A stretch of 64,000 nt of DNA from Antedon bifida (lineage: Eukaryota > Echinodermata > Crinoidea > Comatulida > Antedonidae): NCBI GenBank assembly GCA_963402885.1, contig OY727100.1:1550001-1614000 (forward strand). Reading direction: 5' to 3'. Each line of letters begins with the position of its first letter. Positions within the stretch are counted from its first letter, which is position 1. Shown one piece after another: positions 40,901 to 52,425 of the stretch. The translations under genes were made by a program, and so were the position numbers. The notes under the pieces were generated by a model. The model saw nothing but the letters and a program-made list of their open reading frames with translations. It searched no databases and had not been told where the DNA came from.

Positions 40901-43900
40901 GGCCGAGCGGTTAAGACAGTGGAACCGTAATACGTACAGTAGCCATAACATCGGCAAGGGTTCGAGGCTCGCTCCATGGTTCTGGTGGTAAAAGTCTTCT
41001 CGGATAAGGACTATAAACCGTAGGTCCAGTGTAAACATCTGGCTCATGTGCACTTTAAATAACCTAGTACATCTGTCTCATACATACATACAACTCATCA
41101 TACATATATATATACAGTGGGCCCTTTGAATGAAGATAAAATAAATTAATTTCTTCTCTTTTTTAGCAACAAGTTTATTCTTATCAATGAAAGCAGCTCT
41201 CTCTGAAACCAGACTGACCAACCTATGTATGAACTTTTATACAGCCACCGCACAGTTACTTGTTCAGTGCGCCCTCACTGATGATCTTACGAATGTATTT
41301 AAACCGTCTTTGCCTATCTCAGAAGAAATACCGTCAACGTTGGCATGTATCCCAGCATTTGTGGTTGAAAATATCGTTGATTTTCTGCTGTTTGTACGAC
41401 GATTTAAAGATGAAGAATTTGAAGAGTTTGGAGAACACCTTGATCACCTGCTAAGTTTTATTATCGTGTTTATGGGAAATAAAAAGAGGATAAACAATTA
41501 TCATTTACGAGCAAAGCTTGCGGACATATTAGATGGATTTATGCCGAACTTTACCAGTAGAGGGCGATCAAATATGATATCTACGTGAGTATTCAATTTG
41601 CTATCATGGTTTCACTTAATTCACAAATGAACATTTTTTTGTTTGTGTTTATTAAGAAGAACTAAATACAACTTTAAAACTCAATTAAACATATAATTTA
41701 TATTCTGATATTTCCTATAGATATCACAGGCAGCGTATTTTCATAGAACATCCTTTACGAATGTTGTTATCACGATCTCTCCTGACGATCTTTAATGACA
41801 TTGAGTTCTCGGGCGATGAACACGCATTTGAACAGAAGTTTAACTACAGAATGCCAATGTATGGCATCTTACATTATCTCTGGTCTCTAGAAGAACATCG
41901 CAAATGGATTAAGGTGAGAGCTGTTTAATTATACTACACTATCAAACTTTATGTAACAAGAAAATGTGATGTGCTCATATATGAACATGATGATTCCATA
42001 TCACTACTATATTTGGACATATCACAACCATATTTGGGCATATCACTACCATATTTGGGCATATCACTACCATATTATACTTAGGCTATGTTCATACCCA
42101 TGTAATTATGACATATTATCTCTGACTCTGTGATGGCCAGGTCAAATTTTAAACTGCAGAGGTAAAACAAGGGTGTTCAGAAACAGGTCAACTCTTATCA
42201 ATTATCAGTGGAAATCTTGTTATCATGGGAATGTTCTGATTGGATAGAATGCTTTATTACATCATCGTCTTAAACATGCTACAATTGACCGTTTTTTTAC
42301 TAATACATTTCAGCGTTGTATAGAGACTAAAACACGGACTACAGACATGGACATCATACGCTAAAAATCCGTATCTCCATTAGTGTGAACCGGAACTAAC
42401 AATATTTACTTTTGATACTCCTTTATTAATGTTCATTCAACATTGTTAACTTACAGGACCTGTCTGCTGAGTCAATGCTGAGTATAGAAGACCCAGTGCC
42501 ACCATTGTTTGTACAATTCATTAACCTGCTAATTAATGATGCAATCTTTACTCTTGATGAAGCTATGGATGTAAGTACCTACTTATCTTCTATAATCCCA
42601 TCAGAAGGGTGGGCTTATTAAAGGAAGATGATGATGACGATTTCAGCCAAAAACCATGGACATTGACAAGTTGGAGAGACACGCACTTAGGCGATAGTTG
42701 TCTATGACAGCCGTTGTCTCTCATCAGTGCTCCCTTTTTATGTTTCACTGAAAAGAATAAATAAAATAAATAAGATTTTTGAAAAATGTTAAATTGTAAT
42801 CTCAGCAAAGATTAACTAACTTATTTTTTACTCTGTTATCATGCAGTACTTGAAGAAGATCAGAGAGTTAGAGTTGACTAAAGAAAGTCCAGAATGGGAA
42901 ACAATGTCCAGAGTGGACCGGCTACAACATGATGCTAACCTTAGAACTCAAGGAAAGATTGCTAAGTTCTTCAACATAATGGCTAACGAATCCATTAAAG
43001 TTCTCAGCTATGTATCATCAGGTTTGTTTGTCATTATCTTTTGTCATTTCTTTTATTTTCTCATTTTAACATAGATTATGGTTTGCCATTTTTATCAAAA
43101 CTATCATTGACAATATAGTAAAATATTATTTCCGTGCCTTACACTACAGACTGTATCGATTTTTGTACCCATATAATTTACAAGTACAGCTCTGCCTGAA
43201 CAGATCATTTTGCATTGAAAATACTCCTCCTAAATTTGGGATTCATCTATCATCAGTACATACATTGATTATGTATTTCTATGTAAAATAGGAGTTGCAA
43301 ATTTCATGCTCCTGCCACCATGTCCATACAGTTTTCATCAATCAGTTATTGGAGCTGTGTGGATCACTATGCATCAGCCTAACAAACAACTACATGTTTA
43401 TTTATAGAAGTTAAAGGTGTGTTTACACATTCTTCATTGATTGAAATTAGTAAACAACTGAATTGTTTATTTACAGAAATTAAAGATGTGTTCACACACT
43501 CTTCCATGGTTGACCGAGTTGCTGCAATGTTCAACGATTTTCTAGTCAAACTGATTGGAAACAAAATGGGTCTTTTGAAAGTGAGGGATTTCGATGCGTA
43601 CGACTTCAAACCTAAGCAACTTGTGAAAGACATTTCTAAAATCTATGTGAACCTTGGAGATCAGGATGCATTTTGTGAGGCAGTGGCTGGCGATGAAAGG
43701 TCATACACACCGGGTCTGTTTATCAAGTTAGAAAAAGTCTTGATCAAAGTTTGTGCTGAGTCTTCAACCATCCAGGGAATTAAAGTTGTGGCAACTAAAT
43801 TTAAGGTGTGTTCACATGATGTCTTAAGCTCTGTCTACACTATCAAGCTTTATGTGACAAAAAAATGTAATGTCATAGATGTCATAGAACTACCATATTA

Positions 43901-45963
43901 TTTGGGTATATCACTACCATATTTGGGTATATCACTACCATATTTGAGTATATCACTACCATATTTGGGTATATCACTACCATATTTGGGTATATCACTA
44001 CCATATTTTTGTCAAACTACTTTGATAGTGCTTGCTCTGTGGTTTGCAGCATTTAGCAAATAATTATTTTTAAACAGAAAATGGTGTTTTTATTAGGTTT
44101 AATTAAGTAGTTGATATTAACAGAAACACATTTTTTTTTTTAGACACATTACCAAGTGAGTTCATGAATTTCCTTTATTTGGTTTTCTTGGGTTCACTAA
44201 ATGTTTCTGAAGGTTTGTGGGGTTTATCAATTATTTGAAAAATGGTTTCTTTCCCCAAAAATAGTTAATAACAAAGATTTTTTAACATATATTTTGTTCA
44301 ATTGACATACAAATTCGTAAACAATATGATCCAATCATTATATTTTGTACAACTTTTCTCCAAATACTCTCTCTTACACTGAGGAAGGATTAGTGTTATC
44401 CGAAAGCTTTGCTCTTATCGATTTATTTTGATTTAGTTTTTATTTTGTATCTCCATTGTGATCCACCCACTAGTAATACCCATACCATTGTCATTTTCCC
44501 AGTTCTTATTTTATTTGTATCTCCATTGTGATCCAACCACTGATACCCACAGCATTGTCGTTTTTTCGGTTCTTATTTTATGTATTTCCATTGTTATCCA
44601 ACCACTGATACCCAAAGCATTGTCATTTTTTCAGTAATGTATTTGTATATACTGTAATGTTTATTAATTACAGTATCCATAATTGAAAAGTATGAAACGC
44701 CAAAAATGCCTTTGATGAATTATGCAGTGCTATATAATGCATTCAAATAACAGTAGCGGAAACCGTATCTTGTCCCCGTTAGAATCTGTATCTATCCTGA
44801 GCGGAAACCGCCGGTCCGCTCCACGTTGTGTGTGAATGACATCAAGAATAATTCTATATTTTCATTTCTGTTTAATACCACTTGTCTGTCTAAATTGGCC
44901 TTAACATTTGATCTTAATACTAATTATTAAATTGTTTAAATACAGAAAATGTCGTTGTTGAAAGAGACAGAGGAAGAACTGTTTGCAGATGCACCAGATG
45001 AGTTCCTTGACCCCTTGTTGACCATTCTGATGACTGACCCAGTCCTGCTTCCAACTTCAAACCAAATAGTTGAAAGGAGTACAATTCAGAGACATGTTAT
45101 GAGGTTGGTTCATCAAAATCATTTTTGTTCATTTAAATTTGATTTATTTATTTTTTTTGTTTTTGTTCATTTAACTTACCATCTTTTAGGAATTGTTTCT
45201 TTTTAGACTATTTTATCAACCACTATATTTGTAAAACAATTACATTTTATGTATCCCTTTAATTTTTGACTCCTTTTGAAAACATTGTATATATTGTCTG
45301 TCTTTGTATTGTGATTTTAAAGTTGTATTGTAAGTTTTTTAATGTTTTTTTATGAATGTTTTTTAATATATTACTGTACAAACCAGGACCATATGTAAAA
45401 CAGGTACATATCTATACCTGATGTTTTTTATCCTGTATAAATATTTTTTAAAATAAATTTTAAAATCATTAACCTACAATTGATATCGCATATCATTGTA
45501 TTTGTTACCATTTTTTCATGAATAAATGTTTTCAAAACTAAACTTAACACTTTTTTCAAACATTCATACACTTTTGATTCATTTAAACTCATTTCAGAAT
45601 TTACTGCAATATAAATGTTTGATTAATTACTAAATAAAACTGAAAATGTTTAGATTAAAAGTATTGTAAAAATAATTAATAATAATATTGTAATAATTTT
45701 TTTTTAATTTTTTAAAAAAAGGTTAAAAGTTCAAATAAACAAAAATGTGCATTTTGCAATCAAACAATAACGATTTTTAGAATAATTAATTGTTATTCAT
45801 CAAATATTTTACTATTTGTCTTTAATTACTTCCACACAGTGACCCTCATGACCCATTTAATCGCAAACCTCTAACAATGGATATGGTTATACCCAAGGAC
45901 GATCTAAGAAAACAAATTGAAGAATGGAAACAACAAAAACGCAACCATGCTATGGACAGCTAA
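34930..45963 (+). CDS. UBE4A: Ubiquitin conjugation factor E4 A (U-box E4/E3 ligase)
   Basis: UFD2-type E4 enzyme that extends ubiquitin chains on proteins. Exons: 34930-35098, 35407-35528, 36809-36973, 37296-37428, 37690-37889, 38443-38634, 39181-39298, 39711-39908, 40562-40825, 41167-41584, 41721-41913, 42457-42570, 42847-43021, 43477-43805, 44946-45103, 45840-45963; phases agree and give 1023 residues (human 1066). The start [14 protein letters not shown] resembles human SSNPFAALFGSL. The Ufd2 core matches throughout: [83 protein letters not shown]. The C-terminal U-box (about residues 940-1015) has [37 protein letters not shown] and PLTMDMV. The isoform rather than UBE4B is chosen on the N-terminus and the core. 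Confidence 0.96.
35542..36518 (+). mobile_element. Palindromic MITE-1 split by a LINE
   Basis: Left part 35542-35691 and right end from 36502 belong to one element; the LINE fragment at 35692-36501 lies between. Begins 13 bp after the UBE4A exon ending at 35528. Two core units. Confidence 0.87.
35692..36501 (-). mobile_element. 5'-truncated LINE encoding a reverse transcriptase C-terminus
   Basis: The minus-strand frame 36438-35707 is open for 243 residues and carries a C-terminal region of non-LTR reverse transcriptases: [50 protein letters not shown] and [13 protein letters not shown]. Catalytic motifs lie upstream and are missing, as expected for 5' truncation. It is flanked by a 12-bp duplication, ATAGTCTAGACA (35680-35691 and 36502-36513), and ends in a short GAT-type tail. 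The open frame suggests a young insertion. Clade (RTE, L2 or CR1-like) not settled. Confidence 0.88.
36733..36845 (+). repeat. Triplicated start of a UBE4A exon
   Basis: Three copies, 36 bp apart, of a unit containing CTGTATTTGAAAGGCTAATGT. The third is the true start of the exon at 36809, and only it is preceded by a CAG acceptor. Confidence 0.8.
37098..37245 (+). mobile_element. MITE-3, second copy
   Basis: Starts AAGCTTGGTTCCCACTATG, holds TGTGATTGGCCAAATTAC and two units of TGTTGCGCTTACATC, and ends GAGTCCCTAGTGGCA. Confidence 0.55.
38808..38985 (-). mobile_element. SINE-A, antisense copy in UBE4A intron
   Basis: Reverse complement of the 1288 copy, with B box GGTTCAATCC and the GCGAGTTACTCGC-type distal body. 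Confidence 0.76.
39480..39662 (+). mobile_element. MITE-4
   Basis: Ends TAAGGCCAATTTACAC and GTGTAAATTGCCCTTTA are inverted repeats; the core has GCGGTTTTCCGCTCAGGATAG. An inverse-oriented relative is at 44756. Confidence 0.6.
40149..40309. mobile_element. Palindromic MITE-2, second copy
   Basis: Ends AAGGTTTATCGCAAATAGC and ATATTTGCGATATAG; shares the GGGAGCAAACGTCACGACGCG block with 9928-10089. In a UBE4A intron. Confidence 0.7.
40888..41130 (+). mobile_element. SINE-B, copy in UBE4A intron
   Basis: Begins GCGAGTGAGTGGCCGAGCGG, B box GGGTTCGAGGC, then the family body, ending near a TA microsatellite. Confidence 0.76.
41932..42082 (-). mobile_element. Palindromic MITE-1, right end lost, four core units
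   Basis: Starts at TACTACACTATCAAACTTTA, about 18 bp after the UBE4A exon ending at 41913, and breaks off after four units of about 20 bp. Confidence 0.8.
43398..43535 (+). repeat. Duplicated acceptor and start of a UBE4A exon
   Basis: TGTTTATTTATAG at 43395-43407 and TGTTTATTTACAG at 43464-43476 are each followed by near-identical sequence (TTAAAGGTGTGTTTACACA and TTAAAGATGTGTTCACACA), 69 bp apart and in the same frame. Confidence 0.88.
43826..44035 (-). mobile_element. Palindromic MITE-1 with expanded core
   Basis: Starts 20 bp after the UBE4A exon ending at 43805. The core holds about six units of ATATCACTACCATATTTGGG, making it the longest copy seen. Right end degraded (GATAGTGCTTGCTCTG). 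Confidence 0.85.
44379..44640 (+). repeat. Hammerhead-core repeat, body in three tandem units
   Basis: CTGAGGA (44379-44385), stem GGAT/ATCC around the same TAGTGTT loop, GAAA (44402-44405), then three units of about 68 bp, each with TATCTCCATTGTGATCCA-type, TGATACCCA and GCATTGTC blocks. In the last UBE4A intron but one. Confidence 0.6.
44756..44905 (-). mobile_element. MITE-4, second copy
   Basis: CTATCCTGAGCGGAAACCGC and TCTAAATTGGCCTTAAC match the inverse of 39480-39662; the left end is poorly kept. Confidence 0.55.
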
Positions 45964-46644
45964 TGTAAGAAAACATTTTTAATTATTTGTTGATACTGCC
46001 TTGGTCAACTTTGCTGACCATTGTCTTTTCATGATTTTCATTTTTTTAGTTTTAACAATGTTTTTCTTTCATAAATTAAATGTCTTCATACGGGAGATTT
46101 TACGCTGGAATAACACAGCTCCGAAGAGCGTTACAAATTTGTGTGGTTGTAATCAGTGTCTGTTGTAACTTTCACGACAACAGAAATCTTATTGGGTTTA
46201 GGTAAATTATCAAAACACTGGAAACTTGGAAGAATTAATTACTTCCAACACGATTGATTACAACACGATTAATTGTGAACTTGAAAGTGAAAGATATAAA
46301 TCCACTTAAATATTATATCGGGGTCTACACTACGCAAGAAGAAAATGATTCCCCTGAAAAAGAAAACGCATACAAAACATAATGAAACAAAATAAAAGAA
46401 AATGAATCAATACAGTGCGGCTTGCAAATGCAATTAATAAAAAGCATCAAAACGTTTTTTTTTCTCCATATTTTTATTTATTATTATTATTATCAAGTAC
46501 GCCGTTTTAAATCGGTCTGAAAGCATGCACAGACTGTCCAACTTGCAGTAGTCTTTTTTAACCAATTTTAATTCTAATTGTTTATATAGGATGGTGTTTA
46601 TTTTGTGATTACTTACTTGGATAAAACAATAAATGCCATTGTTT

Positions 46645-46745
46645 CGAGCCCAGACAACACCTCTGTGTGTTGAATGACTTGTTGCCAGACCTAACAACAC
46701 CTCTGTGTGTTGAATGACTTGTTACCAGACCTAACAACACCTCTG
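46645..46745 (+). repeat. 42-bp repeat, two and a half units
   Basis: CAACACCTCTGTGTGTTGAA with TGACTTGTTACCAGACCTAA; between UBE4A and the LINE 3' end. Confidence 0.8.
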
Positions 46746-46984
46746 CTTGATGGTAATTGTTGATTGGTCTAGGTATATGTGTTTTAAGTCGGAAATCATA
46801 CATCAGGGAGTATCTTCATTCCATGTGTAGATACTACACGTCCCATCCGAAGTATGAGGCAGTAACATTAATCATCTTGCCTATGGACGCAGGCAAAATG
46901 AGAATCTCAAATTCACTCTCTCCTATTAGCAACCTAAAGAAAACATTTTATGAAAAATAAGCAACATTTTATCGACAAATTACT

Positions 46985-47228
46985 GATAAGACCTAGTCAT
47001 CAGGTGCTACTGCACTTTCCGAGGAGCAAACATAGTTGGGAAGATCGGACTTTCAGTATTGCTGGACCTAGGCTCTGGAACCACCTACCTTTGAACATTA
47101 AACAAACATCATTATTGAGCACCTTTAAGTCACTACTCAAAACTCACATTTTCTGATATTCTTGGCAGCGCCGTGAGCAATGACTGTTGGAATGGCGCTA
47201 TATAAATCAAACGATTTATTGATTGATT
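46985..47228 (+). mobile_element. LINE 3' end (CR1/L2-like)
   Basis: The frame to 47156 ends with EDRTFSIAGPRLWNHLPLNI and STFKSLLKTHIF, the usual C-terminus of CR1/L2-type reverse transcriptase ORFs. It is followed by a short 3' UTR with GGCGCTATATAAAT and an ATTGATTGATT tail. Everything upstream is lost. Confidence 0.82.
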
Positions 47229-47649
47229 AATCTTTAGTATAAAACTTAATCATGGTTACTTACACCAAAATAGACATTTTTTTAAATTTTCCGATATTAT
47301 GTAGAAGTAATTGTGGCAACAATGTTATTAGTTTCCTCAACTTAATGAGTTTCTGATCACGGAACAAAACATGCCTGTATACTACAGGTATATATGGTAC
47401 AAAACAAATATTTAAATCTTAAATGAGACAAATTTGTTTTTACATTTCTCATTGATAGAAGTCTAATAAGTATTTAGTAGAAGATAAGTGGAGGAATATA
47501 TTTAGATAGAAAATAATATAATATTCAGTAATGTTTTCCAAAATTTGAAAATAATATATTTGTATATTAAGAAGCATTATACCTCAATATAGAACTAACT
47601 CTCTAGAACTGGTGATTTGAAAAATTAAGTAAAGAATATCATGATAATA

Positions 47650-47940
47650 TTAGGGTGTGTGGCGCAGTGTGTTGGACGTTAGATTACTGGTTCAAATAAA
47701 ACTCTTGCCGCATTGCTTGTATCCTTAGGCAAGACACTTTACTTACATTTGCCTCTCTCCACCCAGGTGTATAAAATGGGTACCCAGTTAGATCAAGACA
47801 CAACTTTGCGCTGATTACTACCTGCATTATGGGAGTATGTTTCCATATGTGTTTGATCCAAAAAAAATGACCAAGGTAATAATGTGCAGCGCATTGAGTA
47901 CTTACGTATATGCGCCGTATAAGAATGAACTATTATTATA
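47650..47940 (+). mobile_element. SINE-C, tRNA head, core-like body, LINE-like tail
   Basis: Head TGTGTGGCGCAGTGTGTTGG with B box TGGTTCAAATAA; body CTTAGGCAAGACACTTTAC and TATAAAATGGGTACC, like conserved SINE cores; tail ATGCGCCGTATAAGAA plus ATTATTATA, like a CR1/L2 3' end. It looks nearly full length. Confidence 0.8.
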
Positions 47941-48087
47941 ATATAGAGGTGTAGAAATAATAATAGGAAAAATAATACTTAAAAATTAACAAGCAGAGTT
48001 GGTAAAGTTGCCCTATGCTAAATAGTAATAGTAATATAACAGACATGAGGGTTGTGGAACTGGGCATCTTTTAGATTTTAATAACTC

Positions 48088-48232
48088 TGGTTACACTACC
48101 AAACTTTAAACAAAAGAAGGTAATGTGCCCATATATCGACATGATGATGTCACATCACTACCATATTTGGGAAAATCACTACCATATTTGGGCACATCAC
48201 ATAAAGTTTAATAGTGTAGACAGAGCTTATAA
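48088..48232 (-). mobile_element. Palindromic MITE-1, full copy, two core units
   Basis: Intergenic; outer left end diverged (CTGGTTACACTACCAAAC). Confidence 0.83.
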
Positions 48233-48699
48233 ACTAGGACAAATTGTGATGAATTTTGAAAATATAGTAGTTAGTATATTAACAACAATTTGCCTTTTTT
48301 GTAAGATATATTTATTTATTTAAACATAAGCAACTGTACCTGAATCATGCAATATGAAAAATGCAAGCATAGCCATATGAAATGATTACTTTATTAACTG
48401 ACTCTGTTATTTTAACAAAAAATAAATATAGTACAGTAATAGTTTCAAAATAGCATCGTAGAGAATAACGCTAACAGTAAAGTTTCGATTTCATCATAAA
48501 ATCGAAATCAAGTGAGACAGCTATTACGTAATTTAAAATTGTATATAAAAAACGTACAATACAATAATTATGATGATAAAGCTACCGGTATTTTAGATAA
48601 AGATTGTTCTAATGTTGAAAATAAGTTGGATTTGATGTCTAACATTATCATGAACATAAACAATGTTATATAAAAAGTTGATAATTATCGAACAGGAAA

Positions 48700-48765
48700 T
48701 TACTGAAAAATTACAACGCTGTGGGTATCAGATGGAAATATAAATAAAATAAGAAAAAAGTTGAA
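48700..48765 (-). repeat. Hammerhead-core repeat, distal fragment
   Basis: AATTACTGAAAAATTACAACG and CTGTGGGTATCAG match the distal end of the 13305 copy; the core is missing. Confidence 0.5.
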
Positions 48766-49002
48766 AGAAAACACTAAAGAGTACTTGAAGAGAAATTAGA
48801 AATAAAAAAGCTACTATAATTGTTGATAATTGTTATATATATACGCAGACTTTCAATAAAATATATAGTATAATAAAATGTTTTATGTATTTTAAATATA
48901 TAAATGTGGACAATTATTATTGTGTATGTTTCAGATAAACATCAAAACTTTTACAAAACTTCTAAAAGGTGTGCCAAAAAAAAAAACAACAAAAGAACAT
49001 TT

Positions 49003-49115
49003 TTTATCTCGGTTGGGGCGAATTTTTGTTATTCTCACAGATTTCCTCTTATTTATCGTTTCATTTAATTCCATTATATCACCGGGTGGTTTAGAATTTA
49101 TTCTGTGCCTGTGAT
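49003..49115 (+). repeat. Second copy of the tRNA-derived repeat
   Basis: Shares TCTCGGTTGGGGCGA, ATTCTCACAGATTTCCTC and TTTATCGTTTCA with 13745-13800. It ends in a block (ATCACCGGGTGGTTTAGAAT) whose inverse occurs at about 13505-13530. Confidence 0.6.
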
Positions 49116-51632
49116 ATTATCATATAATATAGAAATACATCTGATATATCATCTAAGTCATCTAAGTAGTTGAAAAGTTACCGAAGTTAAGTACAATACG
49201 TACAGTATTCCGTATGTTTGTCGGATTTAGGCCTATTGCATTCGTCGGATAAATAAACAAACAAATATTTAGTACAATTTACAAATTCGTTTCTAAAATC
49301 ATGATTTCTTTGCAGAAATGTTTTATTTTGTTTATTTTAAATTAAATTAAAGTTATTATTTTTGTTCGTGCGTATTGCTGTCCAATTGACATCCATATGG
49401 GACGGGTTGAAAACGTGTACCATGTCCGCTAATTACTCGCTTAAATTGGTCTTGTCGATTGAAATATTAAAATATTAAAGATTGTAACTTATAAAAATAG
49501 TTATGGATAAGTTGCCTCCTAGTTCACGGCGATGCCTTTGCACTTTTCACCAATCAAAACACGTGTACAGCCTCAGGTGTTTTCTTACGACCCAAGATAC
49601 GAGAAAATAGTGCGTATACCTCCGCGTGGTTCTATTCTTAAATTTGCACTATTTTGTAGAGTTTTCTCACCAAACAATAGCTAGGTGGTAGGCCCAGGCG
49701 TTACCTGAAATATCAGCCGGTACGACGGCGGTAGATCTTTGAGGGACCTCCGTGTGATCGTAGCGGGTGGGCCTACGGCAATTATAATCATTCAAGATAA
49801 ATATTATTCCAAATACATATTTCGAGATAATTACAGTACAGCCGATAATTCGATAAGCACATAATTTGGTTGTAGTGTCGAGTCTCATACGGACAGGAGC
49901 GAAGATGCTGAGTTTGTGTTTTGTTTTCTCTTGTATGGTTTATGCGATGCCAGGTGTCCGCTGGATTCTCTCGGTCAAAATCCTTCTTAGATGCTAACTT
50001 AAGAAAAGATTCTTAAGTAACCAAACGTAGTTGTTAGTACAAATGCTACAGCAATTCATTCGTCTAATTAACCACCACCCAGCGATAAAGGCTAAAGTTT
50101 CCAATTGCTTGTAACTCAATGATAGCAGACGACGAACTTGACAGCCCAACAGCCAATCAAATTAGTTATAAACCACGTGATCAATAAGGATCAATCGGAA
50201 GTGAGCATTAAGTAGTTGTGAGTTGTGTAGATACTTGTTATTCTTGTTGATAGTGTCTTATTATCTGCTAAATGAATCGATTGATTTAATTACAACGATT
50301 GCTTCAATTATCGCCGCCATGGAATTGTTGCTGCATCTTTCCGTTTCTGGCAACAGATCTTTCTTCAGATACAAACGATGTAAATAACTCATCGCTTTTA
50401 TAATGATTTTGTACTTCGTAATATTGTTCAATGCATGACACAAACCAGTATACCTTCCGTGGCTTATCAAACGCAAAATGCGTGTTGTCCATTAATTAAA
50501 TTATATTATTATGTTGTAGTATAGAAAACTAAACAACCCTTCAATGATCACCCTCATTAAATATGGTCAAAAAAAAAAAGAAAAAAAAAAGCTGTATTAA
50601 TGAAGATTAATACAAACAAAACAACTTTGAATAGGCCTAGGCCATTTCTCAGTTTTAATAAAGTTAATCACTTCCGTAAGAAAAAACTAAAAAAAAAATA
50701 ATTATAAATAGACAAAATAAAGTCAGACTATTTTTAGCTTTAAATTACTGTCAATATTAGGGTAAATATTTTTCTTTTCGATCCAATTATTGGTCAAAGT
50801 GAATACCTATTATGTGACATTAAAATGGCATATTCAACAAAAACATGGGGGAAAAAAATAATTTTTTTCAGGAGGAAAATATATCTTTAGCATTGTTTAA
50901 CGATTACAATTTAATTGAAATAAAATAAAAATAAAATAAATAAAAAACTACAAAATAAAGTACGTGATAATGAAAAATTTCATCGAAACATCGAAAACAA
51001 TTTTACAGGCGGACAATATATCTTTAACATTGTTTAACAATGAAATTACATTTACATTACAATTGAATTGGAATAACAATTTAAAAATGCAATGACTACA
51101 AAATAAAGCACATGTTAATGAACAATTTCAAATGCGTAAAATAAAAAAGAGAGTTCAAGCGAACTTTACCGATTAGTAAGAAATCGCATTGCCATAAGCA
51201 ATGGCAAGGGATTTGCAGGCCTACTCGTATTCTAGTATCATTTTCACGAATAAATAAAACACATAAAGTGGACGAATTGCGGTGTAAGAACTAGGTGTTC
51301 CCCAAGTGCAATTATGTTGACTCAGAGCCTAGAGTTTACGTGTACTTTGGTAGCAGGAATATATCAATATTTCTGTTGAGGAGAGTAAGATGGATGACAA
51401 CATAAATGTTCGATACCTTTGTAAAGACATCCTGTTCAATTTTTGATATTGGATCCTCTCCACTGTTTGAAATTTCAAAGAGGGTAAGCAACCCATTTTG
51501 GAAGGATGTATTGAATTTCTGGGCTGAATTGACCAAAATTAGAAATGCAAATTAATGTAAATAGATTTAAATGGAGTTTTAGGTTCATCTCTATGGAGAA
51601 ATAGTGACATAAAGATAGACCAAAAAAAGTTG

Positions 51633-51681
51633 AGGATCACACTTTTTTTGTCAAACTAGTTTGATAGTGTAAACAGGGCTT
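51633..51681 (-). mobile_element. Palindromic MITE-1, right arm only
   Basis: ATCACACTTTTTTTGTCAAA followed by the usual end GATAGTGTAAACAGGGCTT. Confidence 0.78.
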
Positions 51682-52206
51682 AAGGTCTATGCACTTTTTA
51701 ATCTACTTTCGCACTGAAATTTTGACAATTGTATAACAAAAGAAGTAAACACATTAGACGTTTGAACTATTTGTTATAGGTCTTTTGACCAGATTACATA
51801 TTTGTTTGTTTAATCTGAAAATTTAAACCACTGAAGAAACATAATAATCTCGTTGAAAGAAAGTCGTAACAAGTTCCTACTACTAATTCTTACTGTATGT
51901 ATCATTTAGCTTCCGTTGTGATAATGTTTTTGTTGACATTTAATTTTTATCTTTGAGCCGTTTTATTGAACGAAGAATTTCTCATTTTGTTTATTATAGT
52001 GATTCGTCAATGGTAAATCCGTGAAAATAAGTTGATATATTATAAGTTAATGTACATATTTGAGAAGCTTGTAGAATACGTCTTAATAATTGGCCTAAAC
52101 GGTCTTGTTCAACAGGAATGCGCCGAAGATTGAGTTTGTACTATGTGCGCAAAGAATTCGTTGTTGGTATGACCCATCGCGTCGAGATTGGTCAAAATTG
52201 CTTGCG

Positions 52207-52425
52207 TTGCGTTGCCGTCATTGCGTCATGCTTCCATCATTGCGTTATGCTTCTGTCATTGCGTGACGCTTCCGTCATTGCGTTACGTTTCCGTCATTGT
52301 GTTACGCTTCCGTCATTGCGTTACGCCTTCGTCATTGCGTTACGCTTCCGTCATTGCGTTACGCCTCCGTCATTGCGTTACGCCTCCGTCATTGCGTTAC
52401 GCCTCCGACATTGCCTTGCGTCTGA
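52207..52425 (+). repeat. 19-bp array, about 11 units, inside a MITE-3-like element
   Basis: Unit CGTCATTGCGTTACGCTTC. To the left is GAGATTGGTCAAAATTGCTTG and to the right GAATGTGAACTAAGCTTT, both like parts of MITE-3. Two long open frames here are repeat artefacts. Confidence 0.85.

Noticed and set aside
43806-44063. Continuation of the UBE4A exon frame into [10 protein letters not shown]-type repeats
   Set aside because: It runs past a GT donor into the palindromic element; the conserved protein continues at 44946.
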